A DNA stretch of 41,223 nt, taken from positions 1 through 41,223 of the forward strand of contig JBBKAW010000044.1 in the NCBI GenBank assembly GCA_037722135.1. The letters run 5' to 3'. The notes beneath the pieces are model-generated. The model did no database searches, had not been told where the DNA came from, and saw only the letters and a list, made by a program, of their open reading frames with translations. Numbering within the stretch: the stretch's first letter is position 1; each line of letters begins with the position of its first letter. Source of the stretch: Aquificaceae bacterium. GTDB lineage: Bacteria > Aquificota > Aquificia > Aquificales > Aquificaceae. Below are positions 27,650 to 35,716 of the stretch, piece after piece. The position numbers and the translations under genes are program-made.

Positions 27650-27838
27650 TTACCAACTTGCTTTTCTAATACCTGGGATTTCACCCCTAAGGGCGAGCTC
27701 TCTAAAGCAAAGCCTACACATACCAAATTGTCTTATAAAACCTCTTGGTCTACCACACAAAGGACATCTGTTTTTCTGTCTTACCACATATTTAGGGAAG
27801 TGAAGCACATCCTTTGCAACTTTTGCTTTCCTTGCCAT
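27650..27838 (-). CDS. rpsN: 30S ribosomal protein S14, zinc-binding type
   Basis: 62 residues, the short type-Z form. [20 protein letters not shown] gives two Cys pairs that bind zinc. This is the form usual in thermophiles and Gram-positives, as opposed to the roughly 100-residue zinc-free form of enterobacteria. It begins one base after the rplE stop. Confidence 0.97.
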   Translation of the reverse strand: MARKAKVAKDVLHFPKYVVRQKNRCPLCGRPRGFIRQFGMCRLCFRELALRGEIPGIRKASW

Positions 27839-27839
27839 A

Positions 27840-28409
27840 TTAACCTCCTACACTTCTTATGGGAAGCCCCAGCAAAGAAAGAAGCCAAAAGGCTTCCTCG
27901 TCTGTTTCTGCTGTGGTATGAATTATAATATCCATACCCCTTATGGCATCCACCTTCTCATAGTCTATCTCCGGAAAGACTATCTGCTCTGCAATACCAA
28001 AGGCGTAGTTTCCTCTGCCATCAAAGGACCTTGGATTGAGACCTTTAAAGTCCTTCACCCTTGGCAGTGCAACACATATAAGCTTATCTAAAAAGTCCCA
28101 CATCCTTTCCTTTCTGAGGGTTACCTTTAGACCCACCGGCATACCCTTTCTAAGCTTAAAACCAGCCTCAGATTTCTTTGCCCTTCTAATTGCAGGATGC
28201 TGACCAGTTATAGCCCTGAGGTCCTCTATAGCCCTTTCAAGGTATTTTATGTCGTTAACCGCTTCACCAACACCCATGTTAACCACTATCTTGACTATCT
28301 TTGGCACTTCCATTGGGTTTTTGTAGCCAAAGCGGTTTATGAGCTGTGGAACAACTTCTTCCTTATACTTTCTGTAAAGTCTTGGAACATACTTGGTTTC
28401 TACGCTCAT
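27840..28409 (-). CDS. rplE: 50S ribosomal protein L5
   Basis: Binds 5S rRNA and the P-site tRNA elbow. 189 residues with [35 protein letters not shown] and the C-terminal [14 protein letters not shown]. The start overlaps the rplX stop by four bases. Confidence 0.97.
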   Translation of the reverse strand: MSVETKYVPRLYRKYKEEVVPQLINRFGYKNPMEVPKIVKIVVNMGVGEAVNDIKYLERAIEDLRAITGQHPAIRRAKKSEAGFKLRKGMPVGLKVTLRKERMWDFLDKLICVALPRVKDFKGLNPRSFDGRGNYAFGIAEQIVFPEIDYEKVDAIRGMDIIIHTTAETDEEAFWLLSLLGLPIRSVGG

Positions 28410-28762
28410 GCTCTAACCCTCGCTTTTTCTCTTATGAGGTCAATATTTTCGTTGCATTTCTTACAGTATCTGTATTTTCTTAGGACCTCTCCTTCCACCA
28501 CCGTCCTTATTCCAACCCTTGTAGGTTTCCCACATTTTGGACAGATAAGCATAACGTTGCTGATGTGTATAGGAGCTTCTATTTCGTATATTCCACCTTC
28601 TCTTACGTTGGGAATTCCCTTTACATGTTTTTTCACAAGGTTTACATTCTTTACTATAACCCTGTTTTCTTCTCTGAGGACTTTTATTACTTCTCCTGTT
28701 TTACCCCTTTCCTTTCCTCTTAGGACAACCACTGTATCACCCTTCTTTATCTTATGAGCCAT
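28406..28762 (-). CDS. rplX: 50S ribosomal protein L24
   Basis: Assembly-initiator protein. 118 residues from ATG 28762, which shares one base with the rplN stop (TGATG); a GTG three bases earlier is in frame but lies inside rplN. The KOW motif is [20 protein letters not shown]. The C-terminal half has a zinc-ribbon pattern (CPKC and CKKC), common in thermophile L24. Confidence 0.96.
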   Translation of the reverse strand: MAHKIKKGDTVVVLRGKERGKTGEVIKVLREENRVIVKNVNLVKKHVKGIPNVREGGIYEIEAPIHISNVMLICPKCGKPTRVGIRTVVEGEVLRKYRYCKKCNENIDLIREKARVRA

Positions 28763-29127
28763 CACACTACCTCCGGAGCAAGAGATGCCAATTTGGTAAA
28801 ACCTCTGTTTCTAACCTCTCTGGCTATGGGTCCAAGTATACGGGTCCCAAGAGGTTCTCCATACTGGTTTAGAAGGACTACCGCATTGTCGTCAAACTTT
28901 ATATAGCTACCGTCTGGGCGCCTCACTTCCTTTTTCGTTCTAACCACTACAGCTCTGTATACCTTGCCTTTCTTTGCAGGGCTATTGGGTGCTGCCACTT
29001 TTACAGTAACAGTCACTACATCACCCAAGGTTGCATACTTTCTTGGTGCATAGGGTATACCTATTATCTGAACCTTTTTAGCTCCTGAATTATCCGCCAC
29101 GTTTGCATAACTCTGCCTCTGCAACAT
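28762..29127 (-). CDS. rplN: 50S ribosomal protein L14
   Basis: Bridges the two subunits. 121 residues from ATG 29127, supported by the GAGGTGG before it and the standard opening [17 protein letters not shown]; an in-frame GTG lies nine bases upstream. It is the first gene of the cluster here. The S10-operon genes that usually precede it (rpmC, rpsQ) are missing, and the next gene is a divergent ATPase. Confidence 0.97.
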   Translation of the reverse strand: MLQRQSYANVADNSGAKKVQIIGIPYAPRKYATLGDVVTVTVKVAAPNSPAKKGKVYRAVVVRTKKEVRRPDGSYIKFDDNAVVLLNQYGEPLGTRILGPIAREVRNRGFTKLASLAPEVV

Positions 29128-29205
29128 GGTTTCCACCTCTACTACAATCTAAGAATTATACAACAAGTTAGCCCCTACTTATGGGACTTCCAGCTAAGGC
29201 TTACC

Positions 29206-29235
29206 ATTTTAACCTAAATTATAGCTTTTTGTCAA
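29206..29235 (-). promoter_or_regulatory. Promoter of the rplN-rplQ ribosomal operon
   Basis: Minus strand: perfect -35 TTGACA (29230-29235), 18-base spacer, -10 TAAAAT (29206-29211). Transcription would begin near 29199, leaving a leader of about 72 bases before rplN. A second TATAAT at 29155-29160 lies within this leader without a good -35. No other strong promoter is seen inside the cluster, so this may drive the whole run from rplN into the tail genes. Confidence 0.65.
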
Positions 29236-29293
29236 GAGGTAAAATAAAGGCACGAATGGCTAAGAAAAGCCCTAAAAGTTCTTTGTTGAGTAT

Positions 29294-29299
29294 TATACT
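29294..29299 (+). promoter_or_regulatory. Putative -10 element (TATACT) for the leaderless ArsA-type gene
   Basis: TATACT ends 8 bases before ATG 29308, predicting a leader of about 2 bases. No Shine-Dalgarno and no clear -35. Confidence 0.35.
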
Positions 29300-29307
29300 T
29301 ATAGGTT

Positions 29308-30498
29308 ATGAGAGTTATCCTCTTTTCCGGCAAGGGTGGAGTAGGCAAGACTACAATTTCCGCAGCAACCGCCTATAAGCTGTCAACTCTTGGCTATAAG
29401 ACTATAGTGGTTTCTCTTGACCCAGCTCACAGTCTGGGAGATGCCTTTGATATTCCAGAGGAAGAAAAGACCAAAGCAAAGGGACTACCTATAAAGATTT
29501 CTGAAAACCTATACATACAGGAGATAGACATACAGGAAGAGGTGGACAGATATTGGGGAGATGTTTATAGGTTTTTGGAGCTTCTTTTCAATACCACCGG
29601 GCTTGACCAAGTAGTATCCGAGGAGCTTGCCATACTGCCGGGTATGGAGGAGGTCACCAGCCTTCTATATGTAAACAAATACTACAAAGATGGAGAGTTT
29701 GACGCCTTGGTGCTTGACCTACCGCCTACTGGCGAGTCCTTGCGCTTTGTGTCCATGCCTACAGTGCTTAAGTGGTATATGAGAAAGATATTTAACGTGG
29801 AAAGGACTATACTCAAAGTGGCAAGACCTGTAGCACGACGCCTTACCGATGTCCCCATACCCGATGACGAATACTTCAAAGCCCTTGAAAATTTCTACGA
29901 AAAGCTAAAGGGAGTGGACGAGCTTCTTGTTGACCCCGAGATAACCTCTGTAAGGCTTGTGGCAAACCCAGAAAAGATGGTTCTCAAAGAAAGCCAGAGA
30001 GCCTTTATGTATTTTAACCTGTTTGGGGTAAACGTGGATGCGGTGGTGGTCAACAAGGTTTTACCACCTTTTGTGGAAGACTGCGAGCACTTTTCAAAAT
30101 GGGTGCTAACACAGAAAAAACATCTTGAGGATATGCATGCCCTCTTTCATCCAGTTCCAGTCTTTACAGTTCCACTTATGGAGGATGAAATAGTAGGTGA
30201 AGAAAGATTGAAAATACTCTCTGACCTTATATATGGTGATACAGACCCCATAAGAGTTTTCCACAAGGAAAAGCCCTATGAGTTTATAGAGCAAAATGGA
30301 GATTATATGATAAAACTTAAGGCACCCTTCCTCACAAAGGATGGTTTGTCTGTCCTTAAAAGCGAAGGTGAGATAGTTATCCGGTGGAGAAACTTCAAGA
30401 GCCACATACTCCTACCAAGAAAGCTCAGAGACTACGAGCCAGTGGGTGCAAAGATTGAAGAAGGCTATTTGAAGGTCTTTCTCTCAAAGGCTACTTAG
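29308..30498 (+). CDS. ArsA/Get3-family ATPase
   Basis: A 396-residue deviant-Walker ATPase. GKGGVGKTTISAAT (9-22) is the P-loop with the signature second Lys, SLDPAHSLGDAF is switch I and VLDLPPTGESLRF (about 136-148) is switch II. The single ATPase domain is followed, after about residue 315, by a small beta-rich C-terminal domain like the HSP20-like tail of bacterial ArsA homologues. There is no CxxC dimer zinc motif as in eukaryotic Get3 and no arsenite-binding Cys set; the only Cys is in FVEDCEHF. No ars genes are near. I infer a Get3-like client-binding or assembly ATPase, not an arsenite pump. It is divergent from the ribosomal operon. Confidence 0.88.
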   Translation: MRVILFSGKGGVGKTTISAATAYKLSTLGYKTIVVSLDPAHSLGDAFDIPEEEKTKAKGLPIKISENLYIQEIDIQEEVDRYWGDVYRFLELLFNTTGLDQVVSEELAILPGMEEVTSLLYVNKYYKDGEFDALVLDLPPTGESLRFVSMPTVLKWYMRKIFNVERTILKVARPVARRLTDVPIPDDEYFKALENFYEKLKGVDELLVDPEITSVRLVANPEKMVLKESQRAFMYFNLFGVNVDAVVVNKVLPPFVEDCEHFSKWVLTQKKHLEDMHALFHPVPVFTVPLMEDEIVGEERLKILSDLIYGDTDPIRVFHKEKPYEFIEQNGDYMIKLKAPFLTKDGLSVLKSEGEIVIRWRNFKSHILLPRKLRDYEPVGAKIEEGYLKVFLSKAT

Positions 30499-31173
30499 AA
30501 ATTCCTTTATTCTTTTTAGGTCCTCCACAAACTCCTTTTCTCCACTGGGGTTTCTAAGGATGTAAGCGGGATGGTATGTAAGGAAGACTTTTATTCTTCT
30601 GTTGTATGGATATTCAAAAAATTGACCTCTATACTTGGATATGGGTAGAGATTTTCCTAATATTCCCTCAAGGGCGGTCGCACCAAGACAAACTATCAGC
30701 TTTGGGTTTATTATCTCTATCTCCTTTCTAAGGTAGGGTAGGCAGGTTTGCATTTCCTTTGGAGTAGGCTTTCTATTGCCGGGCGGTCTGGACTTTACCA
30801 CGTTGGTTATGTATACTTCCTCTCGTCTTAGACCCACCTCTTGGAGTTTTTGATTTAAATACCTTCCCGCTCTACCCACAAAGGGTCTTTTCTGTTGGTC
30901 TTCTTCTTCTCCCGGTGCTTCGCCTACAAAGACCACAGGCGAATAGGGATTCCCTTCCCCAAAGACATAACCGCTTGCCCCCTCGTAGAGGATGCACTTT
31001 CTCTCTTCCTCAAGTTTTCTATACAAAGCCTTCAACATTTCCTCTTTGCTCTGGGTAGGTTCTTTGAGCTTTTGTGAAGGCTCTACCTGACTTTGCGGAG
31101 CTTCTTTTTCTATATACAAAACGTCAAAGCCAATTTCTATAAGAGACCTTATAGTATGCTTCAAAGTCTTCAT
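30484..31173 (-). CDS. Family-4 uracil-DNA glycosylase with incomplete Fe-S ligand set
   Basis: Removes uracil from DNA, important where heat speeds cytosine deamination. In this 229-residue protein the catalytic motif is GEAPGEEED (84-92), followed by RPFVGRAGRYL and the C-terminal TYHPAYILRNP. Family-4 enzymes bind [4Fe-4S] through four Cys (14, 17, 85 and 101 in the Thermus enzyme). Here the first is Glu57, the second is C60, the third is Ser128 (VVKSRPP instead of VVKCRPP) and the fourth is C144, so two of four are gone. An N-terminal extension of about 45 residues precedes the domain. The start overlaps the exported Cys-rich gene by four bases and the stop overlaps the ArsA-type gene by 15. 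Confidence 0.88.
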   Translation of the reverse strand: MKTLKHTIRSLIEIGFDVLYIEKEAPQSQVEPSQKLKEPTQSKEEMLKALYRKLEEERKCILYEGASGYVFGEGNPYSPVVFVGEAPGEEEDQQKRPFVGRAGRYLNQKLQEVGLRREEVYITNVVKSRPPGNRKPTPKEMQTCLPYLRKEIEIINPKLIVCLGATALEGILGKSLPISKYRGQFFEYPYNRRIKVFLTYHPAYILRNPSGEKEFVEDLKRIKEFLSSL

Positions 31174-31409
31174 CTTTTAAAGAGGTCTTCAAGCCAAGAC
31201 CTTTCAAAGCACTTTACGCCTTCTTCATAACTTTGGCTCTTTTCTAAACAGCTTCTTATACCATCAAGCCTCTTTAAACCAAGATTTTTGCATATACTCC
31301 AAAAGTATCTACAGTATTCCTTATCCTTTAAAGGATTGCTTTCGCACTTTCGCCCTTCTGAGGCGTAAGCAAGGTAAATGGCAAAGAAAGACAAGAGAAA
31401 GAGCCTCAT
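31170..31409 (-). CDS. Small exported Cys-rich protein of unknown function
   Basis: 79 residues from ATG 31409, which overlaps the nuoF stop as ATGA. A signal peptide is clear (MRLFLLSFFAIYLAYA, likely cleaved near residue 16). The mature part of about 63 residues is charged and has five cysteines (22, 33, 40, 54, 67), an odd number. I do not recognise the family. It is coupled on both sides, to nuoF and to the uracil-DNA glycosylase. Confidence 0.65.
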   Translation of the reverse strand: MRLFLLSFFAIYLAYASEGRKCESNPLKDKEYCRYFWSICKNLGLKRLDGIRSCLEKSQSYEEGVKCFERSWLEDLFKR

Positions 31410-32683
31410 GCTCCTAATTTTACTTGCTTTCTGTATTTTTCCCATTCTTGTGGAAACTTCTGCATAGCTTGACGAATTAGCCTACCTGCAACTGCACCAA
31501 GACCACAGATAGAAGTGGGCTGTATGTGTGAGTTCACAAACTCAAAGCCTACCCATTCTCTTTCATCCGCTTCGTAGTGCACTATCTTCTCAAGGAGATT
31601 AGCCTGTTCATAAGTGCCAACCCTACAGGGCGTGCATTGACCACAGCTCTCATGAGCGTAAAACTCTGCTACCCACAGGCAAGCTTGGACTATATCGTCT
31701 TCTTCTGTCAGGACTATAACCGTTCCCGTCCCGCCAAAGCCAAAGGGCGAGTAGTCCATGGGTGTGTCTAACTCCTCTGCGGAAAAACAGTCAAGGGCTC
31801 CGGAGAATACTGCCTTAATCTTCTTGTTTCCAATAGTTCCTCCCGCATACTTGAAGATAACTTCTCTGAGGGTGGTGTTCATGGGGAGCTCATAGACCCC
31901 TGGCTTTTTCACTTTTCCACTTACAGGAAAGAGCTTGGGACCCGGATAGTCGCTTGGTCCTATGTAGCGATACTCTTCCCAACCCATACCCACTATGAGA
32001 GGAATGTTGCAAAGGGTTTCCACGTTGTTTACCACAGTAGGTCTTCCCCAAAGACCATATTGAACAGGAAAGGGTGGTTTTATCCTTGGAAAGCCTCTCT
32101 TACCTTCAAGAGATTCAATGAGTGCACTCTCTTCTCCGCATATGTAGGCACCTGCACCTCTTGCCACATAAATCTCAAGGTCAAAGCCAGAGCCCAGTAT
32201 GTTTTTCCCAAGAAAACCCTTCTTCTTTGCCTCCTCTATGGCATCCCTGAGGATATAGTATCCCGCAGGATACTCACCCCTTATGTATATGAAAGCCTCA
32301 TTTGCCCCTATGGCGTAGGCAGAGATTATCATACCTTCTATGAGAAGGTGTGGGTCTCTTTCTATGAGTATTCTGTCCTTGAAGGTGCCGGGTTCAGATT
32401 CGTCCGCATTGCATATGAGATATCTCGGTGCTGGGTTTTGAACCGCAAACTTCCACTTTCTACCTGTGGGAAAGCCTGCACCTCCTCTGCCCCTGAGCTG
32501 GCTTTTGTCCACCCAGTCTATTATCTCCTCAGGTTTCATGTTAAGTGCTTTTTCCAAAGCCTGATAGCCACCGTCTTTTAGATAATCCTCTATGGTGTGA
32601 ACTCTTGGCTTTTTAGCCCTTTTTAACAAAAGGTTAAGCGTTGTTTCTGCGTATATTTCAGGTATAACGGGATAGGATCTCAT
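31406..32683 (-). CDS. nuoF: NADH-quinone oxidoreductase subunit F (NuoF-type)
   Basis: Binds NADH, FMN and the N3 [4Fe-4S] cluster at the tip of the complex I arm. 425 residues from ATG 32683, which has a GGAG seven bases upstream; an in-frame TTG at 32704 is less likely. Motifs: GRGGAGFPTGRKW (FMN/NADH), GEESALIESLEGKRGFPR (NADH), and SCGQCTPCR plus a later Cys in TSICGLGAVAG for the cluster. Only nuoE accompanies it, so the rest of complex I must be elsewhere. A soluble NAD-linked hydrogenase or formate dehydrogenase module is an alternative. The 5' end overlaps nuoE by 26 bases. Confidence 0.93.
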   Translation of the reverse strand: MRSYPVIPEIYAETTLNLLLKRAKKPRVHTIEDYLKDGGYQALEKALNMKPEEIIDWVDKSQLRGRGGAGFPTGRKWKFAVQNPAPRYLICNADESEPGTFKDRILIERDPHLLIEGMIISAYAIGANEAFIYIRGEYPAGYYILRDAIEEAKKKGFLGKNILGSGFDLEIYVARGAGAYICGEESALIESLEGKRGFPRIKPPFPVQYGLWGRPTVVNNVETLCNIPLIVGMGWEEYRYIGPSDYPGPKLFPVSGKVKKPGVYELPMNTTLREVIFKYAGGTIGNKKIKAVFSGALDCFSAEELDTPMDYSPFGFGGTGTVIVLTEEDDIVQACLWVAEFYAHESCGQCTPCRVGTYEQANLLEKIVHYEADEREWVGFEFVNSHIQPTSICGLGAVAGRLIRQAMQKFPQEWEKYRKQVKLGA

Positions 32684-33128
32684 GTAGCTTCTCCTTTGAT
32701 TCAAATTTATAGGTGTCGTTATCTACCATGAAACAAGGTGCCTCTGAGCATGCACCTATGCATTGCACCCCTATGAGCTTAAACCTTCCATCCCTTGTGG
32801 TCTCACCTAAGGAGATGCCAAGTAGCTCCCTTAAGGCATTTAGCACCTTGTTAGAGTTCATAAGATTACACACAACGCTTACACAAACCCTTATCCTATG
32901 TCTTGCAGGTTCTCCCCTGTCAAACATATCGTAGAAGGAGACCACATTTTCCACGTGGCTTAGTGGCACTTCCAAGAGTTTTGCCACCTCCTCCAAGGCA
33001 AAAAAGGGTATATGTCCGTAGTAGTCTTGGACTTCATGGAGACAAAGCAACACCGCCTGTTCCTTTCTTGGAAAATACTCCACATGTTCCCTTAGCTTTT
33101 CCATTAGTTCCTGTGGCAAGACACTCAT
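32658..33128 (-). CDS. nuoE: NADH-quinone oxidoreductase subunit E (NuoE-type)
   Basis: A 156-residue thioredoxin-fold [2Fe-2S] protein that pairs with NuoF. Cluster Cys are in CVSVVC (C-x4-C) and CIGAC (C-x3-C). The N-terminal helical domain (residues 1-75, KEQAVLLCLHEVQDYYGHIP) is standard. The ATG shares a base with the mqnD stop (TAATG). Confidence 0.93.
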   Translation of the reverse strand: MSVLPQELMEKLREHVEYFPRKEQAVLLCLHEVQDYYGHIPFFALEEVAKLLEVPLSHVENVVSFYDMFDRGEPARHRIRVCVSVVCNLMNSNKVLNALRELLGISLGETTRDGRFKLIGVQCIGACSEAPCFMVDNDTYKFESKEKLHEILSRYT

Positions 33129-33970
33129 TAGTCTTTCACCTCGTCGCTGAATATCACTTCTGGCATATTAGCTTCTATTATATTCCTTTCTATTCCCATC
33201 TGTAGCAAAAGTCTTACCGCACGCCTGCCATCCTCTCCATAATCTAAGGTTCTGTGGTTTACATACATGCTTACAAACCTGTTGGTTCTTTCTGTGTCTT
33301 CTTTTATATCCCTTGCATACTCTCTGGCAAAGCTTAGGGCTTCTTCCCTATGCTGTAATGCATACTCTATACTCCTTCTCATTAACCTCTCCATCTTCCT
33401 TATTATCTCAACACCGAGGTCTTTTCTTATAATATTGCCACCAAGAGGAAGCACAAGATTGGTCTTCTCCATCCACCATTGACCCAGGTCAACAACCTTT
33501 TTTAGACCCCTATCTTGATAACTAAGCTGTCCTTCATGTATAACAAGCCCTGCGTCCACTATACCCTCCGCAACCGCATCTAAGACCTTGTCAAAAGGGA
33601 AAAGGACTTCCTCGAAGTCTGGTTCGTAGAGCTTTAGGACAAGATATGCAGTGGTAAGCCTTCCTGGAATTGCGACCCTTTTACCCCTTAAGTCTTCTAA
33701 ATGCTCCTTGGCGACCACTATAGGTCCGTAGCCTTCTCCCACACTTCCACCACTGGGTAGCACCAGATATTTGTCTGCCACATAAGGATAGGCATGAAAG
33801 GATATGGCGGAGACCTCATAAGTCCCTTTTAGAGCTTCCCTATTAAGGGTTTCAATGTCCGCAAGCACATGCTCAATCTCCAAACCCTCTGTGTCTATCT
33901 TGCCAGCGGTCAGAGCATAAAACATAAAGGCATCGTCCGAGTCAGGGCTGTGGGCTATCCTTATCCTCAT
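33128..33970 (-). CDS. mqnD: 1,4-dihydroxy-6-naphthoate synthase (futalosine pathway)
   Basis: Converts cyclic de-hypoxanthinyl futalosine to 1,4-dihydroxy-6-naphthoate in menaquinone synthesis. 280 residues of periplasmic-binding-protein fold. [14 protein letters not shown] (8-21) is the family N-terminal signature and [10 protein letters not shown] includes the catalytic His. It is closest to MqnD; the related MqnA is the main alternative and differs in the N-terminal motif. This shows menaquinone is made by the futalosine route, as known in Aquificales. AAGGAG precedes the ATG, and the start overlaps lpxD by 29 bases. Confidence 0.88.
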   Translation of the reverse strand: MRIRIAHSPDSDDAFMFYALTAGKIDTEGLEIEHVLADIETLNREALKGTYEVSAISFHAYPYVADKYLVLPSGGSVGEGYGPIVVAKEHLEDLRGKRVAIPGRLTTAYLVLKLYEPDFEEVLFPFDKVLDAVAEGIVDAGLVIHEGQLSYQDRGLKKVVDLGQWWMEKTNLVLPLGGNIIRKDLGVEIIRKMERLMRRSIEYALQHREEALSFAREYARDIKEDTERTNRFVSMYVNHRTLDYGEDGRRAVRLLLQMGIERNIIEANMPEVIFSDEVKD

Positions 33971-34940
33971 GCCTTTTCTCCTTAAAGAGTTCTGGCAGTT
34001 TTAAAATATAGGCGTAAATTCTTTTCCATTTAGACCACTCCATAGCTGGAATACTTCCACCGTATACCTTTCCACCTTCAAGGCTCTTTGATACCCCCGC
34101 CTTTGCAGATACAACAGCACCATCTCCTATCTCCACATGGTCTGCCACACCCACCTGTCCTGCCAAGACTACTCCCTTGCCTGTCCTTACACTACCAGAA
34201 AGTCCCACTTGGGACACTATAATATTACCCTCACCTATCTTGCAGTTGTGTCCTATCTGCACCAAGTTATCTATCTTGGTATTTTCGCCTATAATTGTCT
34301 GGTCTATAAGAGCCCTATCTATGCAGGTGTTTGCACCTATCTCCACACGGTCTTGGATGACTACTTTACCTATGTGGTTTAGCTTAAAAACGCCCTCTGG
34401 ACCCACATAGTAGCCAAAGCCGTCCGCACCTATAACAGAACCACTATGAATCCTCACACCCTCACCTATCACACAGTAGGGATACACATGAACTCCGCTG
34501 AAAAGCACGCTGTTTTTGCCTATCCTCACACCTTCCCCTATGTAGCAAAAGGGATAAACCTTTACCCCATCCTCAAGCACCACATTCTTCCCCAAATAAA
34601 CGAAGGGTGCCACATACACATCCTTCCCTAACTTTACACCCTCTTCTATGTAAGCCTTATCGGATATGCCAGAGGGATGTCTCTCTTGGTAGAAGTAAGA
34701 CAAAAAGCGTGCAAGGGCAAGCCTCACGTTTTTAACCCTTATGTATGTGGGAAAGTCAATGCTCTGAGATACCACTGGGACTATTTGCATACCCTTTAAA
34801 TCCTCCAAAACCTTTACGTCTTGCAGAAAGACAAGCGTCCCCTTTTTTGGATTTTCTGGTGATGATATACCCTCTACCTCCATATGAGGGTTTCCAACAA
34901 CTTCACCCTCTAAAAGCTTTGCAAGGTCTAAGAGCTTCAT
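33942..34940 (-). CDS. lpxD: UDP-3-O-acylglucosamine N-acyltransferase
   Basis: Third step of lipid A synthesis, which implies an LPS-bearing outer membrane. 332 residues: N-terminal uridine-binding domain (1-100), then left-handed beta-helix hexapeptide repeats (about 105-290, e.g. [16 protein letters not shown]) with the catalytic His in [14 protein letters not shown]. The C-terminal helix with [14 protein letters not shown] is present. It overlaps ompH by four bases; the ompH-lpxD order is common in Gram-negatives. Confidence 0.95.
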   Translation of the reverse strand: MKLLDLAKLLEGEVVGNPHMEVEGISSPENPKKGTLVFLQDVKVLEDLKGMQIVPVVSQSIDFPTYIRVKNVRLALARFLSYFYQERHPSGISDKAYIEEGVKLGKDVYVAPFVYLGKNVVLEDGVKVYPFCYIGEGVRIGKNSVLFSGVHVYPYCVIGEGVRIHSGSVIGADGFGYYVGPEGVFKLNHIGKVVIQDRVEIGANTCIDRALIDQTIIGENTKIDNLVQIGHNCKIGEGNIIVSQVGLSGSVRTGKGVVLAGQVGVADHVEIGDGAVVSAKAGVSKSLEGGKVYGGSIPAMEWSKWKRIYAYILKLPELFKEKRHEDKDSPQP

Positions 34941-35422
34941 CTTTGCTGGTCTAACCTTTGGATTACCTCCGCAGTTATGTCTATCTCCGCAGACCTGTAT
35001 ATGAATACAGTGCAGTCAATAACACCTGTAAAGCCTTCCCTCTTTGCTATGTCTTCGGATATTTTCCTTACTCTTGATACTATCTCTCCTTCTAACTTTT
35101 CCCTCATCTCCGCAATTTCTCTTTGTGCCTTTTGCTGTAGTTCTATTCCTTCAGCTTCCACTCTCTGATATTCCCTTATCCTCTGTTCTCTTACATTTTG
35201 AGCTATTCCCCTGCTTTCTATCTGTTTTCGAAGGTCTTCAAGCCTCTTGTTTATCTGGTCAAGCTGTTTTTGATACTCTTCCACTTTGGCTCTTAGCTGA
35301 GATTCCTTGTCCTTTACAAGCTGGGATTCTGAAAGAATCCTATTTGGGTCAATGCAAGCAAACTTTTGCTGGGCAAAGCTAAAACCAGAAAAGAGGGCAA
35401 CTACAAGAAGAGCTTTTTTCAT
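34937..35422 (-). CDS. OmpH/Skp-like periplasmic chaperone
   Basis: Holds unfolded outer-membrane proteins in the periplasm. 161 residues from ATG 35422, chosen because AGGAGG is eight bases upstream; in-frame Mets at 35428 and further up are too near or before the site. Signal peptide [18 protein letters not shown] (cleaved after SFA). The mature part has the jellyfish-like long coiled coil (about 40-130; [18 protein letters not shown]) and a short beta core. It is followed directly by lpxD. Confidence 0.88.
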   Translation of the reverse strand: MKKALLVVALFSGFSFAQQKFACIDPNRILSESQLVKDKESQLRAKVEEYQKQLDQINKRLEDLRKQIESRGIAQNVREQRIREYQRVEAEGIELQQKAQREIAEMREKLEGEIVSRVRKISEDIAKREGFTGVIDCTVFIYRSAEIDITAEVIQRLDQQR

Positions 35423-35458
35423 AACCATAACCTCCTTACTAAAAAGCATACCACTAAA

Positions 35459-35704
35459 TTAGGCAGACGTGTAAAGTTTTGAATGGAACTCTCCGTATCT
35501 TTTGTCTACCCTACCCACATGACCATAAAGCCATCCTGTAAGTATTGCTAAGGCTTGTCTTGCCTGCTTTTTATCCTGCATCTCCTTATCCAATTTGGTA
35601 AAAAGGTTTGCAAGAGTGTTTATCCTGTCCACTATGCCTTGATGCTGGTCATCCATTTCCTTTACGCCCGTATACAAGTCTGGAGTAAGCTCCATATACC
35701 TCAT
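35459..35704 (-). CDS. Mini haemerythrin-like protein with helices A and D joined
   Basis: 81 residues with an AAGGAG before the ATG. The first half matches helix A of bacteriohaemerythrins (YTGVKEMDDQHQGIVDRIN; H21 is the helix-A ligand). The second half matches helix D (GWLYGHVGRVDKRYG; H62-x4-D67 equals the H117/D122 pair of the Methylococcus protein). Helices B and C with the HxxxE and HxxxH ligands are absent, so only three of seven iron ligands remain. Normal length is about 130. A clean open frame with its own ribosome site suggests a kept gene, not recent decay. A dimer could rebuild a four-helix bundle (inference). It sits between clpX and ompH. Confidence 0.7.
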   Translation of the reverse strand: MRYMELTPDLYTGVKEMDDQHQGIVDRINTLANLFTKLDKEMQDKKQARQALAILTGWLYGHVGRVDKRYGEFHSKLYTSA

Positions 35705-35716
35705 GACTCATCTCCT

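Noticed and set aside
29128-29199. Ribosomal-protein autoregulatory leader before rplN
   Set aside because: No structure resembling the known S8 or L14-region regulatory sites could be recognised by eye.
29258-29271. GGCT-AAGAAA-AGCC mini-hairpin in the rplN/ArsA-type gap
   Set aside because: Only four base pairs and no T-run; not credible as a terminator or riboswitch.
30494-30558. CTTAGAAA ... TTTCTAAG inverted arms at the ArsA-type/uracil-DNA glycosylase junction
   Set aside because: Eight-base arms separated by 49 bases within coding sequence; too loose to claim a terminator.
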